Below are positions 8,804 through 15,089 of a stretch of 18,751 nt of DNA, one piece after another. The DNA lies in assembly GCA_030066475.1 (NCBI GenBank), contig JASJBO010000075.1:1-18751 (forward strand), in the 5' to 3' direction. The translations under genes were made by a program, and so were the position numbers. Below the pieces are notes generated by a model. It had not been told where the DNA came from. It saw only the letters and a list, made by a program, of their open reading frames with translations, and ran no database searches. How positions within the stretch are numbered: position 1 is the first letter of the stretch; each line of letters opens with the position of its first letter. The stretch comes from Myxococcota bacterium (GTDB lineage Bacteria > Myxococcota_A > UBA9160 > PR03).

Positions 8804-9524
8804 GCGCGGCGCGCCGTCGGGGCCGGAGCGCCAGCGCCGCGCCGACGGCGGCGAGCAGCAGCGGCGCGGTGCCGGCCTCGGGGACCTGAAGCGACCCCGG
8901 GGCCACCGTGTCGGGCAGCGCCGAGAACGGCGGGCCCTCGAGCAGGCCGAAGCCCTCGGTCGGGCCGGGGAAGCGCGCCTCGAGCCCGGTCACTCCGAGC
9001 GCCTCGCCGAAGAAGGTCAGGGTGGCGAGCACGAGCGCGCCGCTCGCCCCGCCCGGCGTCGAGACGGGCGAGACGAAGCCCGACAGCTCGATCAGCCCGT
9101 CGGTCGAGAAGTCGACCAGCTCGCCGGCGTCGAACACGCTGGCGTTGACCACCGCATCGACGGTGTCGAGCACGGCGCCGTCGAAGCGGATGTCGACGCC
9201 GAACGAGACGATCGCCATGCCCGGATCGACCGTGGCCACCAGATCCACGGCGCCGGTCCCAGCCTCCGCGATCACGGAGAACGCGGGCGAGAAGCCGACG
9301 GCGATGGTCGCGCCGGCGGGCGCCGGCAGGGCCGCGATCGCCAGGGCGAGCAGCCCGCTCCGGACGGTCCCCAGGAGCTCGCCCGGCAGAAGCCCCCTGC
9401 AAGCGCCCGTAGGGCGCGCGCAGTGAGGCGAAGCCGAACGAAGTCCACCGCAAGCGCCCGTAGGGCGCGCGCAGTGAGGCGAAGCCGAACGAAGTCCATC
9501 AGCTACGGCGTGGTGCTGCGTCAT
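8688..9524 (-). CDS. Cohesin-like PEP-CTERM surface protein with repeat-invaded N-terminus
   Basis: 278 residues from ATG 9524, which has a GAGGA Shine-Dalgarno. Residues 10-43 are two copies of a 17-residue unit encoded by a DNA repeat. A signal-peptide-like helix (about 54-72, ending PAPAGA) follows, then a beta-rich domain (about 73-210). That domain resembles the cohesin-like fold common in PEP-CTERM proteins (VSFGVDIRFDGAVL). A VPEAG motif at 214-218, a hydrophobic helix and an Arg cluster (RPRRR) make a PEP-CTERM sorting signal for exosortase processing at the envelope. The frame runs about 40 residues past the Arg cluster, unusual for this signal, and ends inside the antisense of the CMD gene. 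It is the third gene of a secreted-protein operon, 24 bp after the dockerin-like gene. Confidence 0.75.
   Translation of the reverse strand: MTQHHAVADGLRSASPHCARPTGACGGLRSASPHCARPTGACRGLLPGELLGTVRSGLLALAIAALPAPAGATIAVGFSPAFSVIAEAGTGAVDLVATVDPGMAIVSFGVDIRFDGAVLDTVDAVVNASVFDAGELVDFSTDGLIELSGFVSPVSTPGGASGALVLATLTFFGEALGVTGLEARFPGPTEGFGLLEGPPFSALPDTVAPGSLQVPEAGTAPLLLAAVGAALALRPRRRAALTPALRRSPPRSPAAGPPRADSPRTAPGGSAPRAPARR
9399..9500. repeat. Two tandem copies of a 51-nt repeat with internal hairpin
   Basis: Bases 9399-9447 and 9450-9498 are identical over 49 positions, giving a 51-nt period with one mismatch in the spacer. Each unit contains the inverted repeat GCGCCC-GTA-GGGCGC (9403-9417 and 9454-9468). 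The period is a multiple of three, so it inserts 17 residues per copy into the overlapping PEP-CTERM gene without a frameshift. More than one frame is open through the unit. This looks like a REP-like or dispersed palindromic element rather than a gene-derived duplication. Confidence 0.85.
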
Positions 9525-9548
9525 CGTCGTCCTCGCTGCCGGCCCGGG

Positions 9549-10049
9549 CTAGAAGAAGCCGAAGAAGATCCCGTAGTCGCCCTGCCCCACCACGCCGTCG
9601 CCGTCGTAGTCGGGCTCCTCGCCGGCCGGCGTCACGGTGTCGCCGAAGCGGGCCTGGAACACCGCGAAGTCGGTCTCGAACTCGAGCACGCCGTCGCGAT
9701 TCAGGTCGCCGAGCTCGAACGCGATCGGGGTGACGGTGGGGTCGGCGATGCCCGGCACGTCGGGGTCGTCCGTCACCACGGCGGCGAAGTTGCTGCCGGA
9801 CACGGTCCCCTGGTTCACGACCTCCGTGACCGCGCCCGGCGGCAGCGGCTGGTTCACCGTGACGTCGAACTCGATCACCACCTCGCGGCCGGCGGGAATC
9901 GTGCCGATCGACACGTCGACCGCGCCGTCGCCTCCGCCCGAGCCGCCCGTGCACTGGCTCCCGGTGCCGAGACCCAGGACGAGTGCCACCGCCAGCAGCG
10001 TGCTCACGCGCTGGATGCGGGTGTCGCCCTTCGTCGCTGCCGGCCTCAT
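9549..10049 (-). CDS. Secreted dockerin-like protein with DUF11-type segment
   Basis: 166 residues. An N-terminal signal (hydrophobic about 16-30) ends near Cys33 in GTGSQC. This could be a weak lipobox, so it is a secreted protein or possible lipoprotein. A low-complexity Gly/Ser stretch is followed by a beta-rich segment ending TDDPDVPGIADPT, typical of DUF11-type repeats. The C-terminus has two calcium-loop repeats, DLNRDGVLEFETD at 115-127 and DYDGDGVVGQGD at 147-158, spaced as in type I dockerins. Dockerins bind cohesins, and a cohesin-like PEP-CTERM protein is encoded 24 bp downstream. The ATG at 10049 has a GAGGAG Shine-Dalgarno; an in-frame upstream start adds 11 basic residues. It starts 20 bp after the stop of the beta-helix gene. 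Confidence 0.82.
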   Translation of the reverse strand: MRPAATKGDTRIQRVSTLLAVALVLGLGTGSQCTGGSGGGDGAVDVSIGTIPAGREVVIEFDVTVNQPLPPGAVTEVVNQGTVSGSNFAAVVTDDPDVPGIADPTVTPIAFELGDLNRDGVLEFETDFAVFQARFGDTVTPAGEEPDYDGDGVVGQGDYGIFFGFF

Positions 10050-10068
10050 GCTGCGCTCTCCTCGTCGC

Positions 10069-12849
10069 TCACGGCGTCTCACAGGCCCCGTCCGCCACGC
10101 CGGTGAACGACGTGCTGATGGTGGCGTCGACGCTCGCGGCCCCCGGGTTCTCGCCGCCCACGTGGGCGATCACGACCGGCTCGCTGGCGACGGAGCCGGG
10201 CGTGAGGCGCTCGAGCTCGAAGCTCGACGCATCGCGCTGGCGCACCCGGATGCCGAAGCTGAAGGCCCCGGCGTTCGCCGCGTTCCCCTGGACGTTCGCG
10301 CACAGGGCGGCGTTCTTGCGCGACTGCACCAGGATCCCGTGGCTGGCGTTGGTGGGATCGACCGTCACGCTGTTCCCGCTCACCGTGACGTCGAGCTGCG
10401 CGGTGTCTCCGTCGAGCTCGCCGTTCTGGACGAAGATGCCGCGGCCGAAGTCGATCCCGGTCACGGTGTTGCCGGTCACGGCGACGGCGCCGCGGGCGTC
10501 GCCGCTCACGAGTACGAGCACCCCGTCGCCGAAGTCGGAGCCGTCCACCGTGTTGTCGGCGATGGTGCCGTCGATCCGCGCCCCGCCGTTCGCGTTCGTC
10601 GAGGTCACCACCGAGACGGCATTGCCGCCGTGGTCGGTGAAGCCGGGATTGCCGGAGACGTCGAAGTCCAGGTCGGCGCCGCCGCCGACCGAGAGCACGA
10701 CGCCCTCGTTGTTGGACACGAAGAGGCTCCCCGTGATCGTGACGTCCAGGGCCGAGCTATCGACCGCGTTCCCCTGGAATCCCTGGGTCTGGTTGTCCGC
10801 GAAGCTGCTGTCCTCGACGCGCAGCGTGGCCCGGGCGGTGCCGCGGGTCTCGACCAGGAAGCCGTCGGCGCCCAGGGCCGCACTGGTGTCCGCGAAGCTG
10901 CTGTTCGAGACGAGCAGCTCGGTCAGGACGCCGCTCGTGTTGACGAGCTCGACGTTGTGCTCGGTCGAGCCCCGCACCGTCGTGTTCACGATCCGGGTCG
11001 GGTTGGCGCCGCCGAGCGCGCTTCCCGTCAGGTTCGAGAGCTGGAGCCCGGCCTCGCCGACCGCATTGGTGTTGTCGGACAGGGTGCAGCCGTCGAGCAC
11101 GAGGCCGTTCGCGGCGCTGGCGTCGATGCCGCTGTCCGCGTTGTTGCGGATCTCCATCGCGGCGAGCGACACGTTGGCGGCGTTCGTGATGCGAACGCCG
11201 TCCCCGCTGTGCCCCTCGATCGTGCCCCCCGAGCCCGCGACCCCGCCGGCGCCCGTCACCGCGAAGGGTCCCGCGCCGGTGTCGCGGAGCACGATCCCGT
11301 TGCTCCCGCCGGAAGCCGAGACCGACTCGAAGGTCACGCCGCTCGGCCCGATCCCGGTCGAGACGATCTCGACCGCGGTCCCGCTCGTCGTGGTGATCCG
11401 GTTGCCGGCGCCGGTCACGGTGAGCGCGCCGGCCGAGGTGGCGTGCAGGCCGCTCGCGGAGGTGACGAGGTCCAGGCCCTGGAGCCGAGTCGAGCCGCTG
11501 TTCGAGGCCAGCCGGATCCCGCCGCCCGACGGATGGTTCACGGTGACCTGGTCGAGCGCCAGGTCGAGCGCGGTCGACGTCACCTCGAGGCCGACTGCGT
11601 TGGCGGTCTCGAGCGAGCCGCCGCCGATCTCGAGGCCGCCGGTGTCGACCGCGTAGAGCCCGCGCGAGCCGTTCGTCTCGACGTCGATCGTGGCGAAGCG
11701 GAAGTTCGCCAGGTTGCCCGCGAGCCGGAGGCCGTCGCCACTCGGGGCGCGGACGGTGCTGACGCCGCTCACCTCGAAGGACCCCGAGTTGCTGGACAGG
11801 TCCAGGCCCGCACCCACGCTGTTCGTCGACGAGAGCGCGTCGAGCGAGACCGCCAGGGTCGAGGCCGAGAGCAGCAGCGCCGGCCCGCCGGTGGCCGAGA
11901 CGTCCACGGTTCGGATCACGACGCTGCCCGCCGAGGTGCCCGAGACGCCGGCGCCGGCGCCCGCGCTCACGCTGAGGCCGCGCACCTGGTTGTTGCGGGC
12001 CAGGCGGATCACCGGACCCGCCGGCCGCGAGATGGTGGGACGCCCGGCGGCCGGCACGATCTCGACGGTCTCGCCGTCGAGGACCAGCTCGAAGGGCTCG
12101 CCCTGCCCGAGCAGCGCCTGTCCATCCTGGAGCGTGATGCCGGCGGCGTAGCCGCTGCCGCTGCCCTCGAACACGAAGATCGTGTCGCCCGGGCCCGCCG
12201 CCGCCTCGGCCTCCGCGAGCGTGTCGAAGGGCGCCGTGAGCCGGCCGTCGCCGCCGGGCGCGGCCGTGTCGTCCACGTACCACACCAGGTTCTGGACCGA
12301 GACCGTGACCGTGGCGCTGCTGGTCGCGCGGCCGTCGGAGACGGTGTAGGCGAACGTGTCGTTGATGCCGGTGACGCCGGCCGGCGGGTCGTAGTCGAAG
12401 CTGCCGTCGGGCTCGACCGAGACCGTGCCCTGGGTGACCGAGTCGTCGACGTCGACCACGCGGAGCGGGTCGGGGCCGTCGTCGGGATCGACATCGTTCG
12501 CGAGCAGACCGTCGGCGGCGTCCACCACCATCCGCTCGGTGTTCCCGATCGCGCTGTAGGCGTCGTCGTAGGCGATCGGCGACACGTTGACCGAGCCCGG
12601 CACCAGCGTGGTGTTGGCGTCGATCGTGTCGGCGAGCGCGGCGTCGAGCGCGTCCATGTCGCCGGCGTTCCGGATCGTGATGCGATAGCGGATGGTGTCG
12701 CCCGCGTTGACCTGCCCGTCGCCGTTCACGTCGACGACGAGCTCGTCGGTCTTGCTGGCCGACACGTCGACCACGGCCCCGGCCGCGAGCGGCCCCGACA
12801 GGAGAAGGGCCAGACCGAGGATCAGGGGGCGGACGCATCCGGAGCGCAT
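10069..12849 (-). CDS. Large secreted DUF11/cadherin-like/beta-helix protein
   Basis: 926 residues. Signal peptide 1-25. A DUF11-like domain (about 26-92) includes the calcium-loop-like DVNGDGQVNAGD and the TIRYRITIRNAGD core. A cadherin/VCBS-like domain (about 95-190) has ANDVDPDDGPDPL, PDGSFDYDPP and DTFAYTVSDG. From about 192, VWYVDDTAAPGGDGR opens a long right-handed parallel beta-helix with many short Asn/Gly/Ser-rich coils and recurrent D-G-V and N-N-x-G turns, up to about residue 870. Such proteins are exported and bind or modify polysaccharide, but no pectate-lyase catalytic triad can be identified, so adhesion or a structural role is as likely. There is no PEP-CTERM tail. It is the first gene of a three-gene secreted operon transcribed from the shared control region upstream. 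Confidence 0.88.
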   Translation of the reverse strand: MRSGCVRPLILGLALLLSGPLAAGAVVDVSASKTDELVVDVNGDGQVNAGDTIRYRITIRNAGDMDALDAALADTIDANTTLVPGSVNVSPIAYDDAYSAIGNTERMVVDAADGLLANDVDPDDGPDPLRVVDVDDSVTQGTVSVEPDGSFDYDPPAGVTGINDTFAYTVSDGRATSSATVTVSVQNLVWYVDDTAAPGGDGRLTAPFDTLAEAEAAAGPGDTIFVFEGSGSGYAAGITLQDGQALLGQGEPFELVLDGETVEIVPAAGRPTISRPAGPVIRLARNNQVRGLSVSAGAGAGVSGTSAGSVVIRTVDVSATGGPALLLSASTLAVSLDALSSTNSVGAGLDLSSNSGSFEVSGVSTVRAPSGDGLRLAGNLANFRFATIDVETNGSRGLYAVDTGGLEIGGGSLETANAVGLEVTSTALDLALDQVTVNHPSGGGIRLASNSGSTRLQGLDLVTSASGLHATSAGALTVTGAGNRITTTSGTAVEIVSTGIGPSGVTFESVSASGGSNGIVLRDTGAGPFAVTGAGGVAGSGGTIEGHSGDGVRITNAANVSLAAMEIRNNADSGIDASAANGLVLDGCTLSDNTNAVGEAGLQLSNLTGSALGGANPTRIVNTTVRGSTEHNVELVNTSGVLTELLVSNSSFADTSAALGADGFLVETRGTARATLRVEDSSFADNQTQGFQGNAVDSSALDVTITGSLFVSNNEGVVLSVGGGADLDFDVSGNPGFTDHGGNAVSVVTSTNANGGARIDGTIADNTVDGSDFGDGVLVLVSGDARGAVAVTGNTVTGIDFGRGIFVQNGELDGDTAQLDVTVSGNSVTVDPTNASHGILVQSRKNAALCANVQGNAANAGAFSFGIRVRQRDASSFELERLTPGSVASEPVVIAHVGGENPGAASVDATISTSFTGVADGACETP

Positions 12850-12864
12850 GACGGGTTCCCCGTG

Positions 12865-12881
12865 GGCGGACGCATTCCGCC
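12865..12881. promoter_or_regulatory. Short inverted repeat in leader of the beta-helix gene
   Basis: GGCGGA and TCCGCC form a perfect 6-bp inverted repeat around a 5-base loop, 16 bases upstream of the beta-helix gene's start codon on the minus strand. In the transcript it would make a small hairpin just before the ribosome site, or in DNA a short operator. In sequence this GC-rich, it may also be chance. Confidence 0.3.
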
Positions 12882-12943
12882 GCTCCCAATAGGGTGGGCG
12901 GCACGCGACTCACGTGGCTCGCGCTCTTCCCTCGAGTCCCCCT

Positions 12944-12960
12944 TGGGGCAATCTGCCCCA
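12944..12960. promoter_or_regulatory. Candidate activator/operator site, perfect 7-3-7 palindrome
   Basis: TGGGGCA-ATC-TGCCCCA is a perfect 7-bp inverted repeat with a 3-bp spacer. It is not followed by a T tract and is not downstream of any gene, so a terminator is unlikely. It sits about 90 bp upstream of the -24 element of the sigma-54 promoter. That is where enhancer-binding proteins usually bind. It is also 95 bp upstream of the divergent beta-helix gene and could serve both directions. Confidence 0.55.
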
Positions 12961-13049
12961 CACGGGAAGCGAAATGCCCACAAGAGGGTGCACACGTTCC
13001 CCGCGCTGCCTCCTCGCACGCCCAGCCAGCCGGGAGCCGTCGCCGGACT

Positions 13050-13064
13050 TGGCACCGCACTTGC
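13050..13064 (+). promoter_or_regulatory. Sigma-54 (-24/-12) promoter
   Basis: TGGCAC-CGCAC-TTGC matches the RpoN consensus TGGCAC-N5-TTGC exactly, with the GG and GC dinucleotides separated by the canonical 10 bases and flanking T on both sides. Transcription would start near 13075. That leaves the AGGAAGGGGG ribosome site (13078-13087) and the GTG start at 13093 intact in a very short leader. Its orientation and position point to the DUF6916/tail-collar operon. Confidence 0.75.
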
Positions 13065-13092
13065 TTCCTCTCTGGGCAGGAAGGGGGCTGCG

Positions 13093-13506
13093 GTGGACCG
13101 AAGGGACTTCCTGCTGGGAGCGGCAACCGCGATGGCGTCGGTCGGGCTGGGCGGCCTGGGCTGCGTCGGCCGCGAGGGCGACGTGGCCGAGGGACGCGTC
13201 GAGCCCGATCGCGAGGGCTTCGGAGCGCTGGTCGGCGAGACGTTCCGCATCCTCGACGCGGAGGGCCACGCGACCCGGGCCGAGCTGGTCCGCGTCGAGG
13301 ACGGGCCGGCGCGCGCGGATCGCGACGAGTACACGCTGGTGTTCCGCAGCGACCGCCGCGACTACCTGGAGCCGAAGCTCTACGCCTTCTACCACACGCG
13401 CGTGCGGGAATTCCTGGCGTATCTGGAGCCGCTTCGCGACGATGCGCGGGGGCGCCTCTACGCGATCGTGTTCAACCAGTTCCGCCCCGGCGCCCCGGCG
13501 GCCTGA
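13093..13506 (+). CDS. DUF6916-like protein with Tat-type signal
   Basis: 137 residues from GTG 13093, preceded by AGGAAGGGGG. The N-terminus DRRDFLLGAATAMASVG is a twin-arginine signal. A cysteine at residue 24 (GLGC) might make it a Tat lipoprotein, though the lipobox is weak. The rest (about 40-130) resembles the small DUF6916 domain seen next to tail-collar genes. It shares with the last gene of this operon the blocks F-x4-G-x2-F, AELV-x-V, an FR after a hydrophobic strand, an L-x-PL/PV segment with D-A, and a terminal VF. It is probably periplasmic or membrane-anchored, and no enzymatic function can be inferred. It is first in the operon under the sigma-54 promoter, 15 bp before the first tail-collar gene. 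Confidence 0.78.
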   Translation: MDRRDFLLGAATAMASVGLGGLGCVGREGDVAEGRVEPDREGFGALVGETFRILDAEGHATRAELVRVEDGPARADRDEYTLVFRSDRRDYLEPKLYAFYHTRVREFLAYLEPLRDDARGRLYAIVFNQFRPGAPAA

Positions 13507-13521
13507 GTCGAGGGAGACCCG

Positions 13522-14022
13522 ATGTCCGAGCCGTTCCTCGCCGAGATCCGGATGGTGGGCTTCAACTTCGCGCCGCGCGGCTGGGCGTTCTGTGACGGTC
13601 AGATCCTGCCGATCAACCAGAACCAGTCGCTCTACTCGCTGCTCGGAACGACCTACGGCGGCGACGGCCGCACCAGCTTCGCGCTGCCCGACCTGCGCGG
13701 GCGCGCACCGATCCACACGGGCGACGGCAACGTCCTGGGATCGCGCGGTGGCGAGGACCGCCACGCGCTCACCCCGGACGAGATCCCGGAGCACGACCAC
13801 ACCGCGAACGCCTCGGCCAGCGAGGGCAACTCGCTGCTGCCCGCCGGGAACCTGCTGGCGCGGCGAGTCGCCGAGCCCTATCGCGACGCCACCAACCTCG
13901 CGGCGATGGCCGACGGCACCGTCGCCAACGCGGGCAGCAGCCAGCCTCACGAGAACATGCAGCCCTGGCTGGGGATCCACTTCTGCATCGCGCTCCGGGG
14001 CCTGTTCCCGTCCCGCAACTGA
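13522..14022 (+). CDS. Tail-collar domain protein (MdpB-like), copy 1
   Basis: 166 residues. The N-terminal half is a phage tail collar domain with the family signature FAPRGWAFCDGQ, then YGGDGRTSFALPDLRGR and a HTGDG turn. The middle is variable and Ala/Asn/Ser-rich. The C-terminus is PWLGIHFCIALRGLFPSRN, a hydrophobic strand closing the fold. There is no signal peptide or membrane helix. Homologues are known as microcystin-dependent or tail-fibre-like proteins and often occur as three genes in a row in bacteria without an adjacent prophage; their role is unresolved. It differs from copies 2 and 3 by lacking the GPGLTPRRLGE segment. ATG 13522 has a GAGGGAGA ribosome site. No tail sheath, tube or baseplate genes are nearby. 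Confidence 0.9.
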   Translation: MSEPFLAEIRMVGFNFAPRGWAFCDGQILPINQNQSLYSLLGTTYGGDGRTSFALPDLRGRAPIHTGDGNVLGSRGGEDRHALTPDEIPEHDHTANASASEGNSLLPAGNLLARRVAEPYRDATNLAAMADGTVANAGSSQPHENMQPWLGIHFCIALRGLFPSRN

Positions 14023-14035
14023 GGAGAGCCGGGCG

Positions 14036-14554
14036 ATGAGCGAACCCTTCGTGGGCGAGATCCGGATGTTCGCGGGCAACTTCGCGCCGCGCGGCTGGGC
14101 GTTCTGCGACGGGCAGCTGCTCGCCGTCTCGCAGAACGATGCGCTGTTCAGCCTGTTCGGCACCCTCTACGGCGGCGACGGCCGCACCACGTTCGGCCTG
14201 CCCGACCTGCGCGGCCGCCTGCCGGTGCACCCGGGGAGCGGCCCCGGGCTGACCCCGAGGCGTCTGGGGGAGAAGGCGGGCGCCGAGCGGGTCACGGTCT
14301 CCCTGGCCGAGCTGCCCAGTCACGGGCACCCGATGCAGGCCTCGGCGGACCCGGCGAACAGCCCGAACCCCGGCGACCGCGTGCTCGCCGAGACGCTCAC
14401 CACGACGCCCTACATCGACGACACCGACAACGTCTCGCTGGCGGGAGACTCGATCTCGCGCGTGGGTGGCAGCCAGGCCCACGACAACCTGATGCCGTTC
14501 CTCTGCGTCCACTTCATCGTGGCGCTGGTCGGCATCTACCCCTCTCGGAACTAG
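14036..14554 (+). CDS. Tail-collar domain protein (MdpB-like), copy 2
   Basis: 172 residues. It starts MSEPFVGEIRMFAGNFAPRG like its neighbours and continues with WAFCDGQLL, YGGDGRTTFGLPDLRGR and GPGLTPRRLGEKAG. A SHGHPMQASAD block is probably a surface loop, and it ends VHFIVALVGIYPSRN. It contains the whole tail collar fold and no export signal. It is a tandem paralogue, 13 bp after copy 1 with a GAGGAGAG ribosome site, and 10 bp before copy 3. The central loop (about 90-140) is unlike those of the other copies, while the two ends are nearly the same. This suggests that the loop determines specificity and the ends support assembly into a common oligomer. Confidence 0.9.
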   Translation: MSEPFVGEIRMFAGNFAPRGWAFCDGQLLAVSQNDALFSLFGTLYGGDGRTTFGLPDLRGRLPVHPGSGPGLTPRRLGEKAGAERVTVSLAELPSHGHPMQASADPANSPNPGDRVLAETLTTTPYIDDTDNVSLAGDSISRVGGSQAHDNLMPFLCVHFIVALVGIYPSRN

Positions 14555-14564
14555 GGAGCGCGAC

Positions 14565-15089
14565 ATGTCGGAGCCCTTCATCGCCGAGATCCGGATCTTC
14601 GCGGGCAACTTCGCGCCGCGCGGCTGGGCCTTCTGCAACGGCCAGCTGCTCCCGATCTCGCAGAACACCGCGCTGTTCTCGCTGATCGGCACCACCTACG
14701 GCGGCGACGGCCGCACCACGACGGCGCTGCCCAACCTGCAGGGGCGCGCCCCCATGCATCCGGGTCGGGGGCCCGGTCTGACCCCGCGACGCCTCGGAGA
14801 GAACGGCGGCGTCACCAGCGTGACGCTCACCGAGGCGCAGATGCCGAGCCACGACCACGCACTCCGCGCCTCGAACGAGCTGGGCGAGGACCGGCCCGCC
14901 GTGGGGCGCGCCCTGGCCCGCTCGACCGGGGGCCCGATGTACCAGACCAACACGACCGCGAACCGGGTCCCGCTCGACACGGCGGCGCTGCCACCGGCGG
15001 GAGGCGGCCAGGCCCACACCAACCGCCAGCCCTACCTGACCCTCAACTTCATCATCGCGCTCGTCGGCCTGTATCCCTCGCGAAGCTGA
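14565..15089 (+). CDS. Tail-collar domain protein (MdpB-like), copy 3
   Basis: 174 residues with the same architecture: FAPRGWAFCNGQLLPISQN, YGGDGRTTTALPNLQGR, HPGRGPGLTPRRLGE, a SHDHALRAS loop, and a closing NFIIALVGLYPSRS. It has no signal peptide. Small substitutions set it apart: CNGQ for CDGQ and PNLQGR for PDLRGR. Its TGA stop overlaps the ATG of the acetyltransferase gene by one base (TGATG), so the two are probably translationally coupled and the acetyltransferase belongs to the same functional unit. It is closest to copy 2 in the GPGLTPRRLGE segment, which suggests that copies 2 and 3 arose from a later duplication than the split from copy 1. Confidence 0.9.
   Translation: MSEPFIAEIRIFAGNFAPRGWAFCNGQLLPISQNTALFSLIGTTYGGDGRTTTALPNLQGRAPMHPGRGPGLTPRRLGENGGVTSVTLTEAQMPSHDHALRASNELGEDRPAVGRALARSTGGPMYQTNTTANRVPLDTAALPPAGGGQAHTNRQPYLTLNFIIALVGLYPSRS

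Noticed and set aside
9399..9498. The 51-nt repeat as a CRISPR array
   Set aside because: Only two units in direct tandem with a 2-base separation, so there are no spacers; no cas genes nearby.
9272..9499. 75-codon frame reading the 51-nt repeat as MDFVRLRLTARALRALA twice
   Set aside because: It is an alternative frame through the repeat and loses the signal peptide and cohesin-like domain frame. It has no ribosome site.
12944..12960. Palindrome read as a rho-independent terminator
   Set aside because: No T tract on either side, and it lies upstream of both flanking genes.
10757..13126. Minus-strand 789-codon frame overlapping the beta-helix gene in another frame
   Set aside because: Arg/Gly/His-rich out-of-frame reading. 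The 926-residue frame has a signal peptide and recognisable domains.
9637..13506. A very long plus-strand open frame of 1289 codons opposite the secreted-protein operon
   Set aside because: It is rich in Arg/Ala/Gly/His/Val with no domains, and mirrors codon bias of the minus-strand beta-helix and dockerin-like genes. Only its last 137 codons, in frame with GTG 13093, are real.
12910..14163. Minus-strand frame of 417 codons opposite the collar operon, with similar frames opposite copies 2 and 3
   Set aside because: They resemble each other only because the three collar genes are paralogues on the other strand; no independent protein character.
13522..15089. Tail-collar genes as part of a prophage or tailocin
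   Set aside because: No sheath, tube, baseplate, terminase, capsid, lysis or integrase genes occur in the window. The surrounding genes are chromosomal and of matching composition.
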